A model generated the notes under the pieces. The model saw only the letters and a list, made by a program, of their open reading frames with translations. It ran no database searches and was not told the DNA's origin. From assembly GCF_965363235.1 (NCBI RefSeq), contig NC_134841.1:34873440-34937439 (forward strand): DNA of 64,000 nucleotides, in the 5' to 3' direction. Below are positions 47,801 to 58,100 of this stretch, in pieces; within the stretch, counting starts at the first letter, position 1, and each line of letters begins with the position of its first letter. Position numbers and translations under genes: made by a program. Source of the stretch: Mytilus galloprovincialis. Lineage: Eukaryota > Mollusca > Bivalvia > Mytilida > Mytilidae.

Positions 47801-50800
47801 ATGCCATATGCATATTATATCCAACTGATGAGACTTTTTTTTGGACCCCTGAAAAATGTATATTATTGCTTACATCTCATTTTTTTGAAGACCTTCTATT
47901 ACATGTATTAAGTACATTTTCTAGAAAAACATATCATGTGACGTCACATCTTTCAAATGTATAGCATTTTTTCAATGGTATATTTATCTCTATTTGGCTA
48001 CTTCCAATTCCCTAAATATTACTAAAAATTGGATTTATTTTTTTTTATTTTTATATTTTGCCACCACCATATTTAACTGAAAACGTGATGCACAGTGGAT
48101 AAAAAAACAATTCCCATAACATTTATGATTTAAAAAATACTATCAATTTAATATTTTTACTGAATTGATCTATAATCATATCATGATCATAATATATTGT
48201 TGTATATTTTCAGATATTATGCAGCATTTCCTGCCCTTACTGGTCAAAATGAAAAGTCACCATTTTTTGAAAACTGTCTACAGATGTCAAGTATTTGGAG
48301 AGATAACCCATGGACAAAAGAACCACCAGATAAACAACTCGCTAAAATGATTAAATACAAGAAGGCACCTAAACAAAGAAATGAACGAAAACAAAGGAAG
48401 AAGTCGTCACCAAACTCTGCTAACTTTAAAAAGCAAACCCCAGAAAAACCTATTCCAAAGCCAAAATATAAACCAAATGAAAATTTCCATGCAAGATTTA
48501 TGAGCTGGCCTCAATCAGAATTCGTTCCAGTCAATATTTTAGATAAACAAACAAATGAAGAAAAGAAACTTTGTAAACAAGTAGAAAATATCCTCAAAGA
48601 AATGCTCCTCCATGGACATGATAAGAAATTCATAGAAAGATTTGATATTGACGGATTCATCAGTCCAGAACTTCAGGAAAATGCCTTTTGGTACACTAAG
48701 CAGTTTGCTGAGTTGATAACACCAATCGACTCCGGTCAAAGATTATATGAAAGACACAGCTGTCCATTCTTCCATAATGGTGATGTATTTATAGATCCAG
48801 ATAAAGTATCAGTCGAGGATGAAAAAAACGAACAGGTACCACAGGATGATCAGTTTGGATTGCAGGACTTGATGAAAAACCAAGAATTACAAACTGTGGC
48901 AGAAAGTGTCCTTCAGAATGTAGATGAAGATTTTTCAAAGAAAGAAGATTTACAAGAAGTTCAAGCTGAAGGTCCATACGATATGCACAAAGATATCGGG
49001 GGTTTATTACTCTTAGATGGGGAAATCTTGCAGCCAAATACATCTCCATATGACAACCAAGGGGACTTTCCTGTCATTGGTTTAAATGAAGATCTGTGGT
49101 CAACACTTGTAAATCAAAGTGAGAACAATTTAACCTCTCAGCCTGGAAGGAATTGGAAAGATGACAACATATCCCAGATGGAACATCAGAACTTATATGA
49201 TTGTCCAGTTTTTCAAAGTCTTGAAAACCAAATAGGTAATGCTGATGAAGTTTCTTTGCCTTCCTGGATGTTTTCTGCCAATAAAACAGAAATGGATGGT
49301 TATGGATGTGATGATACAGCGGGTCAAAATAATGAGAACTATTCTCAACTTTGGGATATAAACATATGGAATAAACAGCAGAGAGATAAAGGCATGTTTC
49401 TTGAGGGATTTAACTCGACTTTTGACGATTTTAAATCTGGATTGAACCAACTTCCAGACAAAGCTAATAGAAATAGTGGAGTATTCAACATCAACTTGAT
49501 TAATAAAAGCCTAGAGTCAGTTGATCTGTTGGAAGGGGACAACATTAATACTTTAATTCCCAAGATAACCTTTGAACCTGATGACCTTGATGAACCGACC
49601 AATGAACTTAAGGATGATGATCAACAGAATTTTCCGCGAACATATGATCGCAGTATTTCTTTGACAGATGTACATTTGCTGAAATCTTTGAGAGATAATC
49701 AGCTAGCTTCTTCAGATAAATTATCCAAAAGTTTCGAGTTGATTCCATCGAATAACTCAGCTTTTAAAGATGTTATTCCAAGAAAAATGACTCATGTGCA
49801 GAGTGACTCTAACATTTGTTATTTTAACTACTCTACCTTGATTGATTTTGAAGACAATGTGCCTAAAGTTCAAAATGAAGAAAAAAACGAGAACTTGTAT
49901 TTGTCACCTAAGACCCATTTTCGTCCAATTTCGGCTAAAGTGGAAGAGGATTTATCCGATTTACACCTAAGAGATCTATTTGGTGGTTATTCTTCCACTA
50001 CAACTCCATATCAAAAGTTTGTAGAAGTTACTGACTCGGGAGATGAAGAATCATTTATTCCGATGTTCAAAGTTTGTAAACAACATGATAAAAACATACA
50101 GACAGGTTCAAGTTTTGATGATCAACCAGCAAACAATGAGAAAATGTCCTGTGTTGACAAAGGAAGGCCACCTGAAGTTGTGGAAGAAGAAGAGGAAGAG
50201 GACCCAGAATTCATTCAAGACTTTGATGTTTATGGCTATGTAGACAGTTTAACAGCATCGGCACAAAATACTCCTCAAAATGTATTGGACGTGGCTTGTA
50301 ACACATGCTTTGACTCGGGATACGAAGAGGCTAATGATGATGAAAAAGTTCAAGAAGAAAAAAGTAACTGGCTTACTGTTAATGAAAGTCATAGACTCAG
50401 AAAAGCTAAAACAATGGAATGGCATCACCCAGAGAAAAAGGAAGAGAAGGTTCAAGCAGATAACCAAGATTTATGGGGAGAAAAATGGTCACAGCCACAA
50501 ATAAGTGAAGAACCCATGGAGAACCAAGATTTATGGGCAGAGAAATGGTCACAGCCACAAATAAATGAAGAACCCATGGAGAACCAAGATTTATGGGCAG
50601 AGAAATGGTCTCAGCCACAGAAAAATGAAGCATCAACAGATAACCAAGATTTATGGACAGAAGAATGGTCTCAGCCACAAAAAATAGAAGAACCCAATGA
50701 GAACCAAGATTTATGGGCAGAGAAATGGTCTCAACTGAAGAAAAATGAAGGAGCAACAGAGAACCTAGATTTTTGGGCAGAGAAGTGTTCTGAGCTGCAG

Positions 50801-53800
50801 AAAAAAGAAGAACTGGTGGAAAACCAAGATTTTGGTTATGAGAAATGGTCTCAACAACAGAACAATGAGGATTTGACAAATAATAAAGATGTTTGGGCAG
50901 AGAAATGGCCTCCACAGCAGAAAAATGAAGATGATGCACCACAAGATAATCCAGATTTCTGGGGAGTAAATGAATCAAAACATGATGGAGAAACAGGCTG
51001 CAGTATACAGGAAAGTGTATGGAGCAGCACTGACGATAGCAATTTCCCAGATATGTTTTCTTTCTTCACAGAAGACTGTGATGATCTTAAACCACAGGAA
51101 ACCACAGCTGTCCATGCACCCCCATGCTATTTGTTTGATGCTGTGAATTCTGAATCTGAGAAATGTAACACAATACCATCAAAAGACAATGATGTCACTA
51201 AAGTCCATCTGGTCATTGGAAAAGGAAAGAAAGTTCTCCAAGATATAGAAAATTTTCCTCAAGATAACTCTGTTTCTGAGGTAAGAATTATCAATTTCTA
51301 TTATTCAGATTTTAAGATTTATTATATTTCATTTTCTGAATTAAAATTAAAATTAAAAGGCAGTATATTTATTATGTATAAAAATATTACCTGGAATTTA
51401 TACCAAAAAACTTTTAAAAATATTGTTCTAAAAGTACACAGAAAGAAAAAAACTAATTCAACAGGCCTAAAAATTCTTGAAGCTGTTAAGCTAAACTGGT
51501 AAAAAGACCAGACATCTGGAAGTTTTGTCCACAGGCACATGGGATGGGCAGAAGTAGTTAGATCTTCCTGAGCTGAGGTGTTTGAAAAAAAAATATATGC
51601 AAGATACTAAAATCGGCAAAACACAGTGAAAAAAAAGATGTGCAAAATACATATTGGAAAAAATAGATATGCAAAATTAGTGAAAAAAATATATGCAAGA
51701 ATAGTGAAAAAAATATGCAAGATTAGTGAAAAAAAATAGATATGCAAGATTAGTTGAAAAAAAAAAATAGATATGCAAGATGCATAATAAATCATTAAAT
51801 TTTGTTTTTCAGCCAATTTATGTGAAGGGTTACATGCCTATGCCAAGAGTTGCTGTTTATTCCTGTGAACTTGAAAAAGAATGGCTAGATAAAGAGTCCC
51901 CAAATCCTAATGGAAAGTCTTCTAAGTTTGCCAAATGTAAGTAATCTATGGAACTTATATTTCAGATTTCAAGATTTTAATGTAATGGAATACTGTTATT
52001 AGGTCTTACAGATACTTCATTTTGGAAGATAATTAAAAAATAATAAATTTAATGTTGCTGCAAGAAAAAACTTGTCATTGATGAGTGATGTGAATAAGCT
52101 AGGATTGATAAAGAATTAAGGCAATGTGGGATATAAAATAATTAAACAGCTAAAGATTCTTGATATCTCAAGAGCAACATACATTCTTAAACAAAAGACA
52201 TGTATATATAATATGTGAAATTTTAAAATTGTCGAAATTGAATAAATGTAATTATCAAAGATCGGCCATCAAATCTCTGCAGATATTTGATTTTGAAGAG
52301 AGATCATATATATTTCTTGAACTATTTCTTTTAGTACTTCACAGATGTATGCATTACGCATCTATGGTCTGTGCAGATTTTTCAGGATTGCCTGAGGCTG
52401 AACTTGGATCTTCATATCGTATGAACTGTTAAAATATTTTAAATTTCTTTATTATTAATCCAACATACAATTTCATACGACCAAATGCAAAATGAGTTAT
52501 AGGGGTCAATCTCCTGATAAATAATGAGAGATTTGTGGAAACAACGATTAAAAACATGTCAACATTTCTATTCAGATTTCATGTAGGAATAATTCAAACT
52601 TGAATTAAATAATACTTTAAAAAAAAGATGAAAACATTACCTGAAACAAACAGTGAAAACGAAATATCTTTGTTTACATTGACAATGATGTCAAAAATAT
52701 AGCATGACTAACACAGAAAATTGGTATAACTGGTTATTTTATTGTTCAGGCCTCAGTCATGAAGACAATCACATTGCAATTTCCTCTTTATCAAATGTAT
52801 ATATTTATGATTATTGTGTATTATAGGATTTTTGAAATCCCATTGCACACAGAAAAAAGTAACTAGTTGATAAAGATAAGTGAGACTGTTTTACATAGCT
52901 AGTTAACACACTTGGTCCTCTTTCACAGGTAAATATTATTAATTATATTAATTTATATAAGAGTTGCTTTATTTTGACAGGTTCAGGAAGAAAACCATGT
53001 ACATTTTTTATGGAAGGAAGCTGTAAACGAAGTGACTGTAAATTTTCCCATGATTTGTCCAACATTACTTGTAGATTCTGGTCGGAAGGAGATTGCTTTA
53101 AAGGTGATCTCTGTCCATTCCTACATAGTTATTATGTGTAAGTAATTACTTAACTGTTGTGAAATGCTTATTTTGAGAAAATCGAAAGAAAAAAGTTTTA
53201 TACAACATGAATTACTTTCCAAATGTTGTTATAGATGAAAACTCAGATAGAACGAAGTTGTTTAACTACAAATGTATGTAATATACATTGTATGACATTA
53301 ACAGGCCAAATTAAGCAATCATTTTAATTTTTACATGTTTTTGTTTTTTTATATGCCTTCCATGATTATTTTATTAGCATTTTTTGTTGAGAAAAAAAAG
53401 GAAACAACAATTTTCCAATTTTTCCTTTACCTTTATATATGTTAAACAGGATATAAACAAACATGTACACAATTTTTTTTTCCCAGCATGATTTACATTT
53501 ATTTGATTGCATGTATCATACAAGCCAACAACTTTTATAATCTATCATTAAATTGTAGATACCAAAAAAATATATAAAATTATTGCTGTACCTAACATCT
53601 TACTATCTGGAACAAGAAAATCAACTAATCAAAAGTGATGTTATTTTGCTTTTTATGTGATTTGTTTCTATGCATGTACTGATCTTGTGTCATGGATGGA
53701 CATGATGGTTACCCCATATTATTGGAATGTGTGATACTGGGTAGATTTATGTTTTGAAAATGATTATAATTTTTTTTTCTGAATCTGTTGATGTTTTTTT

Positions 53801-55145
53801 TCTGAATTAACTGTCACTATTAGGAACTTTTAAGCCAAAGAGATGAAAACATGAACATACCACTGTCGTCTATGTAATTAAATATTGTTTACTGGTTATT
53901 TGTTTCCAGTGACCAATAAAATTTCAAATTGCCATTCATGGATATTTATTTTGTTCTTGCAGTTCAGATATACCAGTTGATATCAAAGAAAATGTTGATG
54001 ATTATTTTGAATTTCAAGAAGATGAGTTTCCACAGCTTTCTAATCAAATGAAGGTAAGTGTCTTAAATTAAATTGTTATAGATATAAGAAGTGTTTGAGT
54101 GCCAATGAGACAACTCTCTATCCAAGTCACAATTTGTTGAAGAAAACCATTTTAGGTCAAAGTATGGTCTTCAACACTGAGCCTTGGCTCACACCAAACA
54201 GATAGCTTTAGGTGTCAGACCACCAATTACTCCCTCCAATTTAGATCGTATGTAAAAGTAGCCCTACTCTAACACAAAATAATGCTTTTGATGTCCTTGT
54301 TTACTTAAACTAACCAACATATTTGCAGAAATGAAACTTCTGATGAAAGAGAAATATATTTAGACCATTTTGAGCCAAAATATACATGTCTATGAGTTCG
54401 CATTAAAAATTGAGGATTAATGTGCTCCAGGGCATACTAATTTAAGATTTCCAGAAAAACAGGGTTTATTTTATTTTTGGAGTACCTCTTTTTAAAGGTC
54501 AGTTTATTTCTTAGAAGGCTCTAAAGGTATGTTGAAATTGGCATGTAGACAGCTGATACATATACAATTCAGGATATACCTGGTTTCTTTGAAGTTAAAC
54601 TTACGGTAAAATATTTAGAAAGCTGTGAAAATTGCAAAATTTGATTGAACAGATAAGGATATTTAATTGTTGGTCTGACACCTATAAGGACCCCACAAAT
54701 GACTAGTGTAAAACCATTCAAATGGGAAAACCAACGGTATAATCTAAATAAAAAAGGAGAAACACTTATGAATCACATCAACAATTGACATCAGGTTCCT
54801 GTCTTAAGACAGGTGCAAACAAATGCATCTGATTTAAATTTTTTAATAAGTACCAACCTTCACCCTAACCTGAAACAATAGTGTAACATCGCAACATTAG
54901 GACAATTGTGTAATGAGTGTTTAAATGGAATAGAAATGTATGCAAAGTTAGAATAATATTTATTGTCGGAAATGTCTGAAATCAATAATTATAATCCTTA
55001 TAGTTTTTAACATGTTTTGCAGAGACAGAAACAAAAGATAACAAAATCTGAGAAGTCAAATACTTTTGTTGAATCAAGGAAAATTTACAGGACAAATGGA
55101 TCAAAGCAGAAATCCTTAAAATTAACAGAAAAAAATGAAAATTAA
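38847..55145 (+). CDS. KIAA0232: KIAA0232-like protein with W/acidic repeats and tandem CCCH zinc fingers, 8 exons
   Basis: Exons: 38847-39131, 40073-40139, 45278-45362, 48214-51280, 51813-51936, 52981-53137, 53963-54053, 55023-55145. All are GT-AG with matching phases; the sum of 3999 nt encodes 1332 residues plus TAA (human about 1395). Residues 15-130 (VQSWLGNELEIRGIDSVIY, KKKKAAIECLQAVSDENCGI, EQLVEELCIKLKEL) match the KIAA0232 N-terminal domain. Further matches are YYAAFPAL (~147), FWYTKQFAELITP (~304) and SPKTHFRPIS (~710). A basic stretch (~195-209) may be an NLS. An acidic run is at ~801-815, 20-residue repeats at 896-1055, CCCH fingers at 1216-1233 and 1240-1258, then DEFPQL and a basic tail. 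CCCH pairs usually bind RNA, so an RNA-associated role is inferred; the vertebrate protein is uncharacterised. ATG 38874 is an alternative start. In-frame junctions argue against two separate genes. Confidence 0.9.
39650..39790 (+). repeat. repeat K (copy 2)
   Basis: Diverged relative of 38110-38260 (accaccaaacacagatctag, ggtggtgtcac, ccgttcttgagtt, gtccctttataa), in the first intron of the KIAA0232-like gene. Confidence 0.45.
40435..40617 (-). CDS. small open frame with one transmembrane segment (candidate)
   Basis: From an ATG (MGNQNNDSVLTPATE) the - strand encodes about 60 residues. It has a strong hydrophobic segment (ILIVLGIFFSLFLLVDVLCY) followed by FKAKITN and a basic end. The segment recalls the transmembrane stretch of NCAM/fasciclin-type adhesion molecules (LLLVVVDxxCYF). 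It lies antisense in the 40140-45277 intron, in a locally CpG-richer stretch. With no partner exons or clear acceptor, it may be a stray exon copy or chance. Confidence 0.2.
   Translation of the reverse strand, partial: GNQNNDSVLTPATEILIVLGIFFSLFLLVDVLCYFKAKITNLPVTIIYKLVSVMHFGREK
41373..43622 (+). mobile_element. 2.25 kb element with four ~500 bp tandem units (Helitron-like family B, copy 2)
   Basis: The palindromic head agctcacctggtcc gaa gggccaagtgagct follows a T-run. Then come a gtcgtc/gtccgtc microsatellite and four units starting near 41484, 41986, 42489 and 42993 (spacing 502-504 bp). A short spacer follows, then the terminal hairpin ggctctttagagcc and tCTAG|TTTT. Homologous to 9460-11342 but with one more unit. 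Open frames of 80-100 codons (with the repeated text 'AKNRT'-like in frame) recur once per unit and are not genes. In the KIAA0232-like intron 40140-45277. Confidence 0.88.
43623..45040 (+). other. intron sequence, nothing recognised
   Basis: AT-rich part of the 40140-45277 intron. A short inverted match (ccatgtagatggtgtac at 43758 and gtacaccatctacttg at 44939) is the only structure noticed. Confidence 0.4.
45041..45131 (+). repeat. tRNA-like / SINE-head fragment
   Basis: A tagcctaggtgg A-box-like stretch is followed about 60 bp later by ggttcgaatct, a B-box match. The spacing is too long and the stems are too poor for a working tRNA; it is more likely a decayed tRNA-derived SINE head. Confidence 0.3.
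45637..47590. mobile_element. 1.95 kb hAT-like non-autonomous transposon
   Basis: The 16 bp perfect inverted termini are CAGTGTTCTCCCCAGG and its complement. They are flanked by CAATG on both sides (45632-45636, 47591-47595). The termini are unusually GC/CpG-rich (gtcgcggcgcgcgg; gcgacgcggt), and atagcgctg occurs near both ends in opposite senses. The CAGTG start suggests hAT, although that superfamily normally makes 8 bp duplications. No transposase is readable; the longest frame (46628-46870, -) is unrecognised. Inserted in the 45363-48213 intron. Confidence 0.8.
50462..50941 (+). repeat. eight in-frame 60 bp coding repeats (DLWxEKWSQ)
   Basis: Eight copies in exact 60 bp register start at 50462 and every 60 bp to 50882, followed by a degenerate ninth (DNPDFWGVNES). 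Consensus: N-Q-D-L-W-A-E-K-W-S-Q-P-Q-x-x-E-E-x-x-E. The first three to five copies are nearly identical in DNA; later ones diverge (F for L, C for W). Related single motifs (EDLWSTL, SQLWDINIW, ESVWSS) occur elsewhere in the same exon. Confidence 0.95.
51590..51784 (+). repeat. ~30 bp tandem repeat in intron before the exon at 51813
   Basis: About six units of the type gaaaaaaatagatatgcaag followed by attagt lie directly upstream of the acceptor at 51811-51812. They make the intron A-rich up to 30 bp before the splice site. Confidence 0.8.
52981..53137 (+). other. exon encoding the tandem CCCH zinc fingers
   Basis: Finger 1 is C-x7-C-x4-C-x3-H (CTFFMEGSCKRSDCKFSH). Finger 2 is C-x7-C-x5-C-x3-H (CRFWSEGDCFKGDLCPFLH), after a six-residue linker. 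Both fingers sit in one 157 bp exon, so the pair could have been gained or lost as a unit. All eight ligands are intact. Confidence 0.93.
54074..54840. repeat. probable interspersed repeat R4 in the last intron
   Basis: Segments such as gagtgccaatgagacaactc, followed by tcaaagtatggtcttcaaca, and later aaaccattcaaatgggaaaa with gacatcaggttcctgtctta, resemble a repeat I associate with mussel genomes. No second copy lies in this window, so the call is from recollection. Confidence 0.4.
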
Positions 55146-58100
55146 GTTGTGTACATAATATTTACATATCTACATCAGTGATATAACATTTTGAACTTAA
55201 AAAACTATGTTTACCTTTAATTTTTAATCAATCAAAATTGCCATGACACATTTTTTTCTTCTAAATTAAGCTAAAAGAGGCATCTTAAGATATTCATTGA
55301 AAAATGCATAATTTGGAACAAGGTTTTAAAATTTACGCTTTGTTAAAAAAATATCAGCTGCTTATAGCTTGTTCTAACCATTCTGCAAAGTTTCATATAT
55401 AAAAATTATTGTTGTATAAAGTCATTTTGAAATATTTTTAACCCTGTTTAATATCATTTGCCGATAACTTTCATTCCCATTTAAGATATTTGATACAGCC
55501 TGTTTTTGGTTTTTGCATGTATGATAGTATAAAAATTAACTCTCCTGTTTAAAGACCAGATTTATAAATGTATGCTTGTTATCACTGTAAAGGTTAAAGA
55601 TTTTGTAAATTTACAGTAGAAATTAAATGGCAAAAAAGTTTATACACTCTTGTTTCTGGCAAACAAGTTCTTTCAGGAAAGATAAATACTATTCGATGCT
55701 GGATAGTGAATGTAGATTGCCTTGCTCATAGATAGTTATTGAAAAAATTTAAAAACACTTTCGGCAGGTGAGTATGTATATAAAATTGTTTTTAAACAAA
55801 TATTATATTGAAGTTTATTCAGATTTTTAAAATAAAATGTATAGTACTAAAGTGCAAGTTTGGCACATTTTTGTACAATGGACAAATAGAAAATAAGAAA
55901 TATGTTTTTTGCCAAAAGAAAACTTATTTAATATTTGTCTTAAGAGGTCATTAATGAAAATATAGAGTTTGAAATGGCTAGATTCTTTTTCTTCAAATTT
56001 TTACGCAAATTAGATAAAATAGAACGGCAAAAAAATCTTTTGGATTAAACATTGAAATTGTTTAAGTAAAGTTTTCCATTTTAAACTCTCAGAACCTGAA
56101 CTTTCTAGAATAGTTTTAGTGCTCATTATTATATGGCCAACTGTACTATTGTTGTCAAATTTATGTAGAGCGAGATTCTGTTACAGAATGAAAAATTATA
56201 TTTGTGTGTGGGTAGATTTTTATTATTAATACTCTTTTGATTTTCATAATTGTTATCTTCAGTTAATAGTTTTTGATTTTCAATATGTTTTATTTAATGC
56301 TTAATACTGAGGAATTATATTAATAACAAGTGTGCCATTATAGCTATGCACCATTTTATCGTATGACTTGTGGTGATATGTTCAATATTTTTTTTTTTAG
56401 TGTTGTTCAACAATTTTTCAGCACTCATTGAAAATTTTGGAAATTTATTTGGAAATTCTCAAAGGTAACTTAAAGTATTTGGGACAACTAGATTCTTGAA
56501 TCACCATAAGCAATGATGATACAAGTATTCAGAATTTTTTCTCTAAAAATTATAGTCTTAACAAGGTTTATTCAGGAAAACATGTAAAAGCAAAGTTTTT
56601 GTGACAATTTTTTCCTCTTGAAATGTTTACTGGATAATCCAGAACAAGCCACTTTCTTTACTGTTGTGGTTTTACTGTCTAATAATTGTTAAACAATTAA
56701 AGGGGTAATAAAGAAATTAAAACAGTAAAACTGTACTAATTAGGCAAATTAAAAAGTTGATGATCAAAGATGTGCATTAAAAGGATAGCTACATGTTTCA
56801 GTTTAATTGTTAACGTTTCTTGTATTGAATTATAAAAAAAAGCCTCAAAACTAAGAAAACAATAATTAGATTGCATAGTTAAAATTTAAAATCAAATAGT
56901 TAAAACTTTGTGTGTAGAATGCCTGAAAAATAAGAAAAGAATATTAGGATAGCATAGTTGTTATTTAAAGTAAAGTAATATGTTGTATATAGTTTAAAAG
57001 ATGAGATTTAAACAGCTTAAACACCAAGGTCTACTTTCATATCCAGTGAATGGTCAATTGATGTGATGCCAACCTTATTTTAATTAAATAAACACTCAAA
57101 AGCAGCAGAATTTCTCTTCTCTACCTTTTTTTTTCTTTCTCTCCTCTATACTTTCTTATTTCTTTCTCACTATTAATCTTCCATCCATGTTTGATGTCTA
57201 ATTCAAAAGGCCTTCCGTGATTGATTCTTAATTCAAATGTCCAAAGTAGAACCATTAAAAAGGTTCAAAAACAATCAAAAGTAATATAAAACTCAAGCAC
57301 AAGGATGATCTACGATTTGGAAAATCCTCAGCTGAACTTTACATGTATTGCATTGAAGTAACCGGGAAAACATGCCTCTTCATGGAAAATTTTCTATTGA
57401 TTCGTTGTAATATATTTAACAGGTGACTTGTCTCCTCCTTTAAGTTGTTGAATGCAAGAAGACCACCATTGCTGAGCTAAATTTTATTGAGGAAATCAAT
57501 GAATAATGTGCTATCCAATCTTAGTTAGGTTATACTAGCTCATTAGATTCTCATGGTGGCCATACCATAACACTTTCAATAAGTGGTAGTTCGATAGTAT
57601 ATTATACAAAATGTATAATGGTAGTAGAAAAAAGATTACAAAATGTCATTTAAAAGTAGTAACATGGATTACACTTAAAGTTAAAATTATGGCAACATTT
57701 TAAGGATATTGTAAAAGTTCTGTATTAAAGAAAATTTTACCCATTTAATAACAAGTCTTGAATTAAGGTTGGCATTGCTGTTTAAATCTGTAAAATGAAT
57801 ATCCGTTAATAAGTAGTATTAGATAGTATTAGAAATAATCTTTAACATGGTAAGTGTTGTGTGTTATTGTTTTGTGTGGGATGTACGAATGTTGGGGTTT
57901 GTGTAATTGTTTTTGAATGTTTGATGTTTGAATGTGGGGTTGTGATTTAATTTATTTATTAATTGTTTCTGTTGTCAGAAGATTGTTAAGTTTGTAAAAG
58001 TTTTTTTATTTTGTTTTCTAAGTAAGAGCTATATCTGCAAAAAAGGAAAACATTTGAAAGTTCTCTATTTTTAGCTCTTATACTAATGCAGAGTTATCAT

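Noticed and set aside
50462..50941. Regular 60 bp repeats as a CRISPR array or satellite
   Set aside because: The array is fully in frame within a long exon, without spacers, and encodes conserved 20-residue units.
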